The position numbers and the translations under genes are program-made. This document shows, piece after piece, positions 1-7,095 of a stretch of DNA of 11,519 nucleotides; the first letter of the stretch is position 1, and each line of letters begins with the position of its first letter. Source of the DNA: Deltaproteobacteria bacterium (lineage in GTDB: Bacteria > Desulfobacterota > Desulfarculia > Adiutricales > JAGVGV01); the NCBI GenBank assembly GCA_020056895.1, contig JAGVGV010000610.1:1-11519 (forward strand), in the 5' to 3' direction. Below the pieces are notes generated by a model. It saw only the letters and a program-made list of their open reading frames with translations, ran no database searches and had not been told where the DNA came from.

Positions 1-2065
1 ACAGAGAACAGCCATGGGCTCGGAACCGTTGGAATTGTTCCGGCGTTTCCGCGCCCTCGACGATGATCTGAACGCCCAGCGCCCGGCAAAGGCCGACAAT
101 GCTGGTGATGATGGATTCGTTGACCCCGCCGTCGGATTCCTGAGTCAGGGATCGGTCGATCTTCACCGTATCCACCGGGAATTCCTTCAGGTACCTCAAG
201 GAGGTATGCCCCATGCCGAAATCGTCGATAGAGACCCGCACGCCGATCTCCCTTAGGCGCCGCAACAGGGAGATCGTCCGGGCTTCGGGCTTCAAGGCGA
301 TGGATTCGGTCACTTCCAGCTTGAGTTGATTGGGCTGGACTCCGGTTTCCGTCAAAACGCCGACCACCTTTTCCACCAGGCGCTCGTCATCAAACTGAGG
401 CGCGGACATATTCACTGAAAGGATCGGGTCGCCCCAGGCCTGTTCCATCAAAACGGCGTGCTGCCGGCAGGCGTCGGCCAGAACGCGCATGCCCAGGCGG
501 GAGATCAACCCCGTATCTTCGGCCAAAGCCACGGTCACATGGGGTGGAATCGGTCCATGTATAGGATGCCGCCACCGGAGCAGGGCTTCGGCGCCCACGG
601 TCCGCCCCAGATCCACATCCACCACGGGTTGATACATTAAAAAAATCTGATCGTCGCGGTCCAAAGCCAACTCCAGATCCGCCGCCAGAGCCCGGGCGAA
701 CTGTCCGGCCGGCCCAGGCAAATCCACGCATTTACGTCCGCTGGGGCTGGTGGCGGGGCTGTCGGCGGCCGCGCCCAGCGAACCGATCACCTTCTGGAAA
801 CGCCGCAGATACACCGAATTGGCCAGATTCACGAACGGCAGATACACCAGTGTACCTACGGCCAGGCAGATCACCTGGAGCAATGCCCCCCTCGCGGAGC
901 CCGTGGCCGCGTACCCGGCCAGCAGGATGGGGGACGTCCAATGCATATCGCCCTGGGTTTTGGGCGCCCAATCGATCATTGCCGCGCCGTACGCGATCAC
1001 CGTTTGGACCACCGGAGCCAAAAGAAACGGTACGGCGTACAAGGGATTGAGCACCAATGGCAGCCCGAAAAGAATGATTTCGTTCACGTTGAACAACGCC
1101 GGCAGAAGGCCCACCAGAGCCAGCCGCCGTGTGCTGACTTCCTTGCTTTTCAGAAAAATCGCCAGGATCAGGGATAGGGTGCTTCCCGACCCCCCAATGT
1201 GAACGAAGGCGTCCACAAAGGGTTTGGTGAGGATGTATCGGGGTTCCAGCCCCAGGGCCGCGGCCTGAATATTCGTCTGGGACGCCACGTCCAGAATGCT
1301 CTGCTCCACCGTGACCAGCATGTTCGGCCCGTGGATGCCGAAAAACCAAAGCACCTGGGACAACGCCACGTAACCGACGCCCGTGCCCAGCCCGCCGGCC
1401 GCGCCCTCGAAGGGCGTTCCGAAAAGGGTTTGAGCCCGCAGGTGGAGGTTGCTCCACCCCAGTTGTTCCATGAACAGCCGAACGCACCCGAAAACCAGGA
1501 TCGTGGCCGCGCCGGAAGGAATCGCCACCAGCACGTCGGTGATTTCCGGGTCGCTGCCCATGGTCGATGAATATTTGTTCAACGGGCTGTATTCCGTAAG
1601 AAAAAGAAACAACGGCGCACAGGTCACGACCACGCACAAGGCAATGGGCAATCCGCCGTTCAAGGAAAAAAAACCCCGGGAAATAGTCCCATCCAGCGGC
1701 GCGGCCACCACGAAATAAGAGGACAGGCAAACCATGGTGGTGACCATGGGGTTCACCCGGAACCGAACCGTGGCGCCCACCTTCTGCTGGGCGTAGGCCA
1801 AACTGACGGCGATCAGCACGGCCAGCGAAGCGATGCCGAAGGAACCCTGCTGGATGATCTGGAAAAAATCGCGCCAGCGGCCGCCGGCCAAGCGGTCCAT
1901 CATGGACCTGAACCCGGGCACGGGTAAATTGAGAATCAACAAAGCGGCCGCGCCCACGATGATCAAAGGAAGAACCTGGGCCAAGCCCCGCCGAACGGCC
2001 ACCAGCACCGGCCATTCGCCGGCCTTTGTCAGCCGTTCAATCACCGATCCGTCCAATAGCCCCAA
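1..2065 (-). CDS. PTS EIIC (cellobiose/lactose-type) – EAL c-di-GMP phosphodiesterase fusion, C-terminus cut by window edge
   Basis: 688 codons read in one uninterrupted frame from a TTG start at 2065 to the window edge. The TTG is chosen because AGGGGAGAG lies six bases upstream and the reading begins where EIIC proteins usually do. Residues about 10-420 are a polytopic EIIC permease: the FFGIHG loop (H245), the HIGGSGSTL segment (H289-) and FNVNE followed by FGLP and NP (E329) are the family's sugar-site motifs. No EIIB or EIIA domain is present. A linker of about 45 residues, rich in Ala, Pro and Ser, leads to an EAL domain starting near 465. Its catalytic set is intact as far as visible: E493 of EAL, N552, E584, D614-D615, K635 and E670. 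EAL domains hydrolyse c-di-GMP to pGpG. No GGDEF domain is seen. It is inferred to be an inner-membrane protein whose EAL activity responds to a sugar or to PTS state. The last part of the EAL domain lies outside the window. Confidence 0.9.
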   Translation of the reverse strand, partial: MGLLDGSVIERLTKAGEWPVLVAVRRGLAQVLPLIIVGAAALLILNLPVPGFRSMMDRLAGGRWRDFFQIIQQGSFGIASLAVLIAVSLAYAQQKVGATVRFRVNPMVTTMVCLSSYFVVAAPLDGTISRGFFSLNGGLPIALCVVVTCAPLFLFLTEYSPLNKYSSTMGSDPEITDVLVAIPSGAATILVFGCVRLFMEQLGWSNLHLRAQTLFGTPFEGAAGGLGTGVGYVALSQVLWFFGIHGPNMLVTVEQSILDVASQTNIQAAALGLEPRYILTKPFVDAFVHIGGSGSTLSLILAIFLKSKEVSTRRLALVGLLPALFNVNEIILFGLPLVLNPLYAVPFLLAPVVQTVIAYGAAMIDWAPKTQGDMHWTSPILLAGYAATGSARGALLQVICLAVGTLVYLPFVNLANSVYLRRFQKVIGSLGAAADSPATSPSGRKCVDLPGPAGQFARALAADLELALDRDDQIFLMYQPVVDVDLGRTVGAEALLRWRHPIHGPIPPHVTVALAEDTGLISRLGMRVLADACRQHAVLMEQAWGDPILSVNMSAPQFDDERLVEKVVGVLTETGVQPNQLKLEVTESIALKPEARTISLLRRLREIGVRVSIDDFGMGHTSLRYLKEFPVDTVKIDRSLTQESDGGVNESIITSIVGLCRALGVQIIVEGAETPEQFQRFRAHGCSL

Positions 2066-2215
2066 TCGGTTCTCTCCCCTCTGGCTCGCCGTGGTGGAAC
2101 GCCGGCGGCCTCGCGCCGCTGGTTCCTTTTTTCCCCCCGCCCGAGCGGCCCGTCCCATTTACCGGTCCGCGGTTTTAAAAGCCGGGATCCATGAATGTTC
2201 TTCCCAATTTCGTAA

Positions 2216-2245
2216 ATAGTAATCCCCGGAATCCCCGGCTGTCAA
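2216..2245 (-). promoter_or_regulatory. Sigma70-type promoter of the EIIC-EAL gene
   Basis: On the minus strand a perfect -35 TTGACA (2240-2245) is followed after 18 bases by TACTAT (2216-2221, four of six matches to TATAAT). Transcription should begin near 2209, giving a GC-rich leader of about 144 nt before the TTG start. That leader contains a 5-bp stem (2105-2119) and no recognisable riboswitch. The whole spacer is a tandem 9-bp repeat, listed separately. Confidence 0.6.
2221..2238. repeat. Tandem 9-bp direct repeat filling the promoter spacer
   Basis: Plus-strand AATCCCCGG occurs twice head to tail, exact in both copies. The pair occupies almost the entire spacer between the -35 and -10 of the EIIC-EAL promoter. 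Loss of one copy would cut the spacer from 18 to 9 bases and should destroy the promoter. It may be a two-site operator or simply a slippage product. Confidence 0.75.
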
Positions 2246-2342
2246 ACGGGAATCCAGAGGCCCGCGAGCAAGCCCTTATAAATAAAGCTCTTTGTCGGCC
2301 CGGCCGCGAGGAACGCGCCCTGTGCCTTTATTCCATCCTGCT

Positions 2343-2780
2343 TCACGGCTGGATGGATAGGCCTTCTTCCCCCAGCCATTCAAGGATGCGCCGGTTCAGT
2401 TGGTCCCGGACCCTTCGGCACACGGCCAGAATGTCGTCCTCGGAACCGGTGGCGGCGGCCGGATCATCGAAAGGCCAGAACAGGCGCGGCGCCATTCCGA
2501 AAATGATGGGGCATTTTTCCTCCGCATGCCCGCAGACGACAATCACCTTTTCGAAATGAACCCGGCCCAAAAACTGCTCCACCCCTTTGGGCTTCTGGCC
2601 CGAAATGTCAATGCCGATCTCCCGCATGGCCAGGGCAACGGGAGGAAACACCTGGGCCTTGGGCTCCAAGCCCGCGCTGTACACCTGAAAATGATTCCCG
2701 GCGTGCTTTTTCAAAAGGGCTTCAGCCATTTGGCTTCTCGCCGAATTACCCGTGCAAAGAAAAAGAATGTTCCGGTCCAT
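2343..2780 (-). CDS. arsC: Arsenate reductase, thioredoxin-coupled (low-molecular-weight phosphatase fold)
   Basis: 145 residues reducing arsenate to arsenite in the cytosol. The N-terminal CTGNSARS (C9, R15) is the CX5R phosphate/arsenate loop of the LMW protein tyrosine phosphatase family. The pair C83 and C90, in the context VVCGHAEEKCP, has the seven-residue spacing of the redox cysteines of Staphylococcus ArsC. Together with the FDDP segment (104-107) this points to the thioredoxin-coupled class rather than the glutaredoxin-coupled or pure tyrosine phosphatase types. The ATG at 2780 is chosen because AAGGAG precedes it; an in-frame ATG at 2855 would add 25 residues unlike the family. No arsR, arsB or acr3 gene adjoins it, so it is not in a visible ars operon. 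The kinase gene upstream on the same strand is 256 bp away, and co-transcription is possible but unsupported. Confidence 0.92.
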   Translation of the reverse strand: MDRNILFLCTGNSARSQMAEALLKKHAGNHFQVYSAGLEPKAQVFPPVALAMREIGIDISGQKPKGVEQFLGRVHFEKVIVVCGHAEEKCPIIFGMAPRLFWPFDDPAAATGSEDDILAVCRRVRDQLNRRILEWLGEEGLSIQP

Positions 2781-2934
2781 CCGCCCCTCTCCTTTTGTAT
2801 GACTCTGAAGGATGCGGCCCTGGTTCGCCGCCATGGGGCGAACAAAGCCATTCAAACCTCGGGAGCATCCGAAGAAAGTCCAAAAGATAGTGGGGGGCGA
2901 GGTTATTTCTGATGTGAAAAATGGATGCGGATAC

Positions 2935-2950
2935 GGTTAATTTTTTAACC
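2935..2950. repeat. Inverted repeat GGTTAA-N4-TTAACC
   Basis: A perfect 6-bp inverted repeat around four T residues lies in the spacer between the kinase stop (3037) and the arsC start (2780). It could be an operator or a weak downstream hairpin of the kinase gene. No U-tract follows on either strand, so it is not a classical terminator. Confidence 0.4.
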
Positions 2951-3036
2951 TTGGACGTCCGCTGTTTCCTTATTGAATCCTTGAATGAAACGCCCTCACG
3001 ACGATATCGAATGGATCCCAAGGGAATCAGGGCCGG

Positions 3037-5625
3037 TCAGCCTTCGGCCATCCCGGCCAAGGGGGGTCGAGCCGGCAGGCGAATCTGGAACCGGGCGCCC
3101 CGGCCGGGTTCGGAATCCACCGTAATGGTCCCCTTGTGGTTTTCGGTAATCAGGAAATACGACACGGAAAGTCCCAGGCCGGTACCCACACCCGGAGGTT
3201 TGGTGGTGAAAAACGGTTCGAATATCCGTTTGCGGATGGGTTCGTCGATGCCAGGCCCGTCGTCTTCCACTTCGATGACCGCTTCGGGCCGTTCGGAACG
3301 AACCCTAAGGACGATCTGGTGGGCGGCTTGATGGTCCACGTCCGCCGCCAACGCCTGAGCGGCGTTCTTGATCAGGTTAAACACCACCTGTTCCATCTGG
3401 GTGGGATCGCACCAGACCATGGGCATGAGGTCTTCGTAGTCCCTTACTATCTTGAACTGTCTGAAATCATACTGTTTTTTAAGATCATAATCCGTGGCCG
3501 CCAGTTCCAGGGCCTTGTCGGCGATACCTCTAAGGTCCACGGGTCTCATTTCCCCCCGACCCCGGCGGCTGAATTCCAGCATATTGGCGGTAATCCGAGC
3601 GGCTCGGTGGGCGGCTTCCAGAATGCCGCCCAAAAAATCGTTCACCCGCCGTTTGGCCATGTACGCTCCAACCCGGTCTAGATCCAGCCCCAGTTCGTCG
3701 GCCGCCAGACGGTTGGCATCGTTATCACGGGCCAGCCGCCTGAGGATATTCTGCGCTCCCAGGATGATCCCGCCCAAAGGGTTGTTGATTTCATGGGCCA
3801 TACCCGCCGCCAGGCCGCCGATAGACATCATTTTTTCGGCCTGGAGCATGATTTCCTCGGTTTTCCTGCGTTCGGTCACGTCCGTGGAAATGGACAGGAT
3901 ATGAGACTGGCCGCCGTCCAGGATGACCAGAGCGGAATTCAAACCAATGCCTGCCTGGCCGTTTTTTCGGCGGAAACGAAATTCAAAATCCCGAACGTGG
4001 CCTTCGGCAATGATCCGTTCCCACCGGGCTTCGGATTGCTGGGGCAGATCCGCCCAAAGGCCCAGGTCCAAAGCGGTCCGGCCAAGAACCTCGCGGGGTT
4101 CGTACCCATACATCCGAGTAAACCCCTGGTTGATTTCCGTGTACCGGCCGTCATCGAGCCGGCTGAGGCTGACCGCGGCGGGGATGGCCTGAAACACACG
4201 GTAAAACTTGGTTTCACTCTCCTTGAGGGCCGCCTCGAGTTCCTGGGACCGGTCCTCGGCCCGCGACTCCATTTCCCGGGACGCCTCTTTCAATTTGTCC
4301 TCGATCCCCATGCGCCGGATCAGACCGCCCAACATGCCGGCGGCGGTCTTCAGGGCTTCGATCTCCACCAGGGACCAATCGCGGTGGGACCGGCATTGAT
4401 CCAGGCCCATGAACCCCCACCAATTCCCTCCCACGAACACGGGAACCACCAGCAGGGACCGGATGTCCTGGGGTTCCAGAATTTCCCGTTCTTCCTTGGA
4501 GAATTCGTGGATCGCGCCGCTGACGATACCGCCCGCGCCCAGGATTTGTTCCCAGCGGCCGAAACCGGCCGCGCCGTATGGAAAATCGGTCAGGTCGGGG
4601 TTGCCGATCTGAGCCGTGATGCCGGAAGCCGCCCATTCATACCGTTGGGACGTTAAAAGCACTCCATCCGAGTCCCGCCGGTTTTCGAAGATGTACACCC
4701 GGTCCGCCTCGGAGGCTTGGCCCAGCCGGCCAAGAACCTCGTTCAGGCCTTCCTGGCTTAGGGCATCCATGGCCAGAAAACGGGCTCCGGCATAACTGAT
4801 GGCGGCCAGCACCCGGTCCCGCCGGGCCAATGCTTCTTCGTCTTTTTTTTGCTGGGTGATGTCCATGTAGAAACAGAGGGACGCCGGTCGGCCGGCCCAT
4901 TCATGGCTCATGGCATTGGCCTGGACCCACCGGGTTTCCCCACTGGAGGTCACCAGCCGGTATTGATTCATCCCCTCCGGTTCAGCGCCCTGGACCCGGC
5001 TCAGGTGGCGGTTCAACACTGAGGATCGGTCGTCCGGGTGGACGAATTCCACGAACGGACGCCCTTGCAACTGATCCTGGGAATAACCGGTGATCCGGGC
5101 CAGCGCCGGATTGGTCAGCACCAGCCGGTCTCCTTGACCGATGGCGATGCCTTCGGCCATGTTCGTTACGATGGCGCGGTACTGTTCCTCGCTTCGTCGT
5201 AAACGCCGTTCCGCTTCCCTTCGTTCGGCTTCGATGCGGGCCGAATACAGGGCCATTTCCACGGCGATCCGGATGTCTCGGTCCTGGAAGGGTTTCAGCA
5301 GGTAGCCAAAAGGTTGGGTCAGCTTGGCGCGGCTCAAACGGTCGTTGTCCGCATACGCCGTCAGGAACACCACCGGGATGCCCATCCGAGCCCGGATCTG
5401 GCCGGCGGCTTCGATACCGTCCATGGGGCCGGACAGAATGATGTCCATGAAAACCAGATCCGGCCGGTCCCGTTCCGCCAGGATCAAGGCGTCTTCAGCC
5501 GAATTGACGGCCCCCGTCACCTCGTATCCCATTCCTTGAAGACGCATGTCCAGATCCGCGGCAATGACGATCTCGTCTTCCACGATCAGGATGCGTACGG
5601 AAGGCCGTTCCGGATTGGACACCAT
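3037..5625 (-). CDS. Multi-sensor histidine kinase, REC-PAS-GAF-PAS-HisKA-HATPase
   Basis: 862 residues with no transmembrane segment apparent, so probably cytosolic. Residues 10-125 form a receiver domain with acidic D17/E18, phospho-acceptor D61, T89 and K111. A PAS domain spans about 145-260 (ends DITQQKK) and a GAF domain about 270-440. A predicted coiled segment (440-470) leads to a second PAS (about 472-588, ends DVTERRK). The dimerisation/phosphoacceptor domain has GMAHEINNPLGG with H611. About 30 residues (633-663) separate its first helix from the second, longer than the compact HisKA form. The ATPase domain shows N750/N754, the DDGPGID loop (788-794) and GVGTGLGLS (812-820). It should autophosphorylate on H611 and could itself be a phosphorelay target through D61. 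No response-regulator gene lies next to it, so the output is unknown. The ATG at 5625 has TGGGGGAT upstream; GTG as the next codon is an alternative start. Confidence 0.95.
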   Translation of the reverse strand: MVSNPERPSVRILIVEDEIVIAADLDMRLQGMGYEVTGAVNSAEDALILAERDRPDLVFMDIILSGPMDGIEAAGQIRARMGIPVVFLTAYADNDRLSRAKLTQPFGYLLKPFQDRDIRIAVEMALYSARIEAERREAERRLRRSEEQYRAIVTNMAEGIAIGQGDRLVLTNPALARITGYSQDQLQGRPFVEFVHPDDRSSVLNRHLSRVQGAEPEGMNQYRLVTSSGETRWVQANAMSHEWAGRPASLCFYMDITQQKKDEEALARRDRVLAAISYAGARFLAMDALSQEGLNEVLGRLGQASEADRVYIFENRRDSDGVLLTSQRYEWAASGITAQIGNPDLTDFPYGAAGFGRWEQILGAGGIVSGAIHEFSKEEREILEPQDIRSLLVVPVFVGGNWWGFMGLDQCRSHRDWSLVEIEALKTAAGMLGGLIRRMGIEDKLKEASREMESRAEDRSQELEAALKESETKFYRVFQAIPAAVSLSRLDDGRYTEINQGFTRMYGYEPREVLGRTALDLGLWADLPQQSEARWERIIAEGHVRDFEFRFRRKNGQAGIGLNSALVILDGGQSHILSISTDVTERRKTEEIMLQAEKMMSIGGLAAGMAHEINNPLGGIILGAQNILRRLARDNDANRLAADELGLDLDRVGAYMAKRRVNDFLGGILEAAHRAARITANMLEFSRRGRGEMRPVDLRGIADKALELAATDYDLKKQYDFRQFKIVRDYEDLMPMVWCDPTQMEQVVFNLIKNAAQALAADVDHQAAHQIVLRVRSERPEAVIEVEDDGPGIDEPIRKRIFEPFFTTKPPGVGTGLGLSVSYFLITENHKGTITVDSEPGRGARFQIRLPARPPLAGMAEG

Positions 5626-5895
5626 GCCTGGCTATCCCCCACAACGATGCGTAAATGGCGCCTTCGGGTATTGCTAGGGCGCCCCCATGCCCCAAAATCC
5701 TTTTGCCCAGGAACCGTTATTGGAAGCCCAAGGCCAATCCAAGGTATTGGGATGGATTCCAGAGCTTCTTTTCATTCATTGTCGCATATTCACGTCGGGA
5801 AGAAAACGGGATTTCGCGGCGATGAGCTTTGGTTCCATCCATGGACGGTTCATGAGCTCGTTGATGGCATGGAGGGTATCCAAAAGGCCAAAGGC
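5626..5895. other. Spacer between kinase gene and tRNA-Cys terminator, no gene seen
   Basis: 270 bp upstream of the kinase start. Both strands carry only short, composition-driven reading frames. I see no confident promoter; a TTGGAT/TAACGG pair around the middle is too weak to call. Confidence 0.5.
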
Positions 5896-5925
5896 AAAAA
5901 AAGCCCCACTTCCGAAGAATGGGGC
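5896..5925 (-). terminator. Rho-independent terminator of tRNA-Cys
   Basis: On the minus strand GCCCCA-TTC, a TTCG tetraloop, then GAA-G-TGGGGC form a 9-bp stem with one bulge, followed directly by seven T residues (5896-5902). It sits 17 nt beyond the tRNA's encoded CCA end. Confidence 0.9.
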
Positions 5926-5942
5926 GTATTGGGAACTTTTTT

Positions 5943-6017
5943 TGGAGGCGGCACCCGGATTCGAACCGGGGAATAACGGTTTTGCAGACCGCTGCCTTAC
6001 CACTTGGCTATGCCGCC
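5943..6017 (-). tRNA. tRNA-Cys (anticodon GCA)
   Basis: The minus strand folds as a complete cloverleaf. The acceptor stem pairs GGCGGCA with TGCCGCC, the D-arm is GCC...GGC, and the anticodon stem CGGT/ACCG surrounds a loop carrying GCA. A short variable loop follows, and the T-arm CCCGG-TTCGAAT-CCGGG is canonical. The discriminator base is U73 (5946), a known cysteine identity element. The CCA tail is encoded (5943-5945). The gene stands alone, with its own promoter at 6031-6059 and a terminator at 5896-5925. Confidence 0.97.
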
Positions 6018-6030
6018 GGAAAACGGGATG

Positions 6031-6059
6031 GGTATACCATCCCACCCTTGAGCTGTCAA
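6031..6059 (-). promoter_or_regulatory. Promoter of tRNA-Cys
   Basis: A perfect -35 TTGACA (6054-6059) is spaced by 17 bases from TATACC (6031-6036, four of six). The predicted start near 6024 leaves a leader of about 7 nt before the tRNA. The -10 lies inside a 7-bp inverted repeat (GGGATGG at 6025-6031, CCATCCC at 6037-6043). The sequence between the -10 and the tRNA is GC-rich, as in stringently controlled stable-RNA promoters. Confidence 0.75.
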
Positions 6060-6190
6060 GCACATATAAAATCAAATGAGCACGCGGCCCCGGTTTGGAG
6101 GGCGGCCGGACCGACTTCAAAGCATCCGAAGCCGCCATTGCTCCGCCCTTCGACCGTCACCGCCATTTTCATCGATGGCCTTGGTGGAGG

Positions 6191-6224
6191 GCGTCCCCGG
6201 AGGGTGGTCGCACATCCGGGATGC
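6191..6224. repeat. Hairpin containing first copy of a 13-base repeat
   Basis: GCGT-c-CCCGGA (6191-6201) pairs with TCCGGG-ATGC (6215-6224): ten pairs including one G-T, one bulged base and a 13-base loop. The left arm carries CCCCGGAGGGTGG (6195-6207), repeated exactly at 6302-6314 in the left arm of the stronger hairpin. Confidence 0.5.
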
Positions 6225-6291
6225 GTCGATTATTCGTTTCCTTGGATTTTATCGCCGGACCAGCCCCCCGGAAACAGCCGGCGGTTTCGAG

Positions 6292-6345
6292 GACGTGAAC
6301 GCCCCGGAGGGTGGGGGAAAAACCACCGGCCGGGGCGCTCACGTC
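6292..6345. repeat. Strong 54-nt hairpin, function unknown
   Basis: Three nested perfect stems: GACGTGA (6292-6298) with TCACGTC (6339-6345), CGCCCCGG (6300-6307) with CCGGGGCG (6330-6337), and GGTGG (6310-6314) with CCACC (6323-6327). This gives 20 base pairs, broken only by one mismatch and a 2x2 internal loop, closing on an 8-base loop. No T-run follows on either strand, so it is not a standard intrinsic terminator. It lies about 200 bp downstream of the SET gene's stop. A factor-assisted terminator, an RNA stabiliser or a structured RNA are all possible. Confidence 0.75.
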
Positions 6346-6540
6346 TGTTCGGCGAACTTTTGGAACCCGTCCCTATACGGTTCGTCCGCCTTGGAGGCGC
6401 TGTCGAAGAGCGGAAGCCAATCCTCGAAATATGGTCACTATTCCTCCCGCTTGGCTTCTACTCCGCTCCTCGTCCCCAGGCCAAACGCCTTATTGGGGAA
6501 TGGGTTCTCGTTGTTTGGGGACCATCGGGGCTTGCCCGAA

Positions 6541-7095
6541 TCATCCCCGGGGGGCGCGGCGCATTTTGCGGCCCGCGAGAAGCTCCCGAGCCACGGGATG
6601 AACCAGGATTTCGGTTTTCGCTTCGTTCAGACAGGTAAGCATCAGCCCGGAAAGTTCCTTGGACGATTGGTACAAGGCGTCCAACGGCGTCAGCCCGGTC
6701 ACGTATTTGCCCGTTAAAACGTCATGAAAGCCGGGTTCGTCCTGACTGAGCAGGTACTTGTAATTGACCGTCAGTTCGTCCCCGGGGCCAAGGTCCTGTT
6801 TGGCGAAACAGATGCCGCAATGGTACAGCATGTTGGGCGAGAAGGAATGATTCACGTAGTCCTCGTCCTCCACCCCGCTTTCCCGGCAAATGTAGTATCG
6901 GTCCACGAAACGGCAGGCTGTTTTGATGACGATCGGATCGTCGGCCAGCGTGCGGTCGATGTATTCGTCTTCGTTGATGACGGACAGGCCATGAGAAAAA
7001 ATCGCCACCACCGTGCCTTTGGCCATCGGTTCTGCGGCGAAAAGGCCGAAACCCGCGATCGAACTTTCCCCAACGGATGTTTTCACCAGCAACAT
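6541..7095 (-). CDS. SET-domain protein-lysine methyltransferase-like protein
   Basis: 184 residues. SET proteins transfer a methyl group from S-adenosylmethionine to lysine side chains. The signature segments occur in order: GFGLFA (15-20, the N-terminal GxG element), NHSFSPN (82-88, matching the NHSCxPN cofactor and knot motif) and GDELTVNY (105-112, matching GEELTxxY with the catalytic tyrosine). The C-terminal 70 residues are helical and not recognised. No transmembrane segment or signal peptide is seen. The ATG at 7095 is chosen because the SET fold begins at once (MLLVKTS). GGAGG lies about 12 bases upstream, rather far, and a 28-residue upstream extension rich in Pro and Arg looks non-native. 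No probable substrate gene adjoins it. Its 5' flank is a long hairpin-containing spacer. The substrate is unknown. Confidence 0.85.
   Translation of the reverse strand: MLLVKTSVGESSIAGFGLFAAEPMAKGTVVAIFSHGLSVINEDEYIDRTLADDPIVIKTACRFVDRYYICRESGVEDEDYVNHSFSPNMLYHCGICFAKQDLGPGDELTVNYKYLLSQDEPGFHDVLTGKYVTGLTPLDALYQSSKELSGLMLTCLNEAKTEILVHPVARELLAGRKMRRAPRG

Larger units (their letters stand above)
6060..6540. other. Gene-free stretch between tRNA-Cys and the SET-domain gene
   Basis: About 480 bp. The minus strand is interrupted by stops and has no plausible frame. The plus strand has open frames, but their translations are Ser/Pro/Arg/Gly-rich, continue into the antisense of the SET gene and resemble no protein. 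The notable content is two hairpins (6191-6224 and 6292-6345) sharing a 13-base repeat. It could be a 3' region of the SET transcript or hold an uncharacterised RNA. Confidence 0.6.

Noticed and set aside
732..2015. A 427-codon open frame on the minus strand
   Set aside because: Its Arg/Gly/His-rich translation lacks any motif; it is the off-frame shadow of the EIIC-EAL gene, whose frame shows clear family motifs.
2285..2330. Possible c-di-GMP (GEMM) riboswitch near the EIIC-EAL gene, because of a CACAGGG element
   Set aside because: The segment lies upstream of the predicted promoter, and the second GEMM helix and its receptor are missing.
2824..2842. Hairpin TTCGCC-N7-GGCGAA in the arsC leader
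   Set aside because: A 6-bp stem in GC-rich DNA is expected by chance and nothing else supports a role.
3939..4217. Minus-strand frames overlapping the kinase as possible nested genes
   Set aside because: Off-frame readings of the PAS and GAF coding region with no motifs of their own.
5776..6138. A 120-codon minus-strand open frame
   Set aside because: It runs through the tRNA-Cys, its promoter and its terminator, so it cannot be a protein gene.
6076..6717. A 213-codon plus-strand open frame in the gene-free region
   Set aside because: Ser/Pro/Arg/Gly-rich, no motifs, no ribosome site, and its end is antisense to the SET gene.
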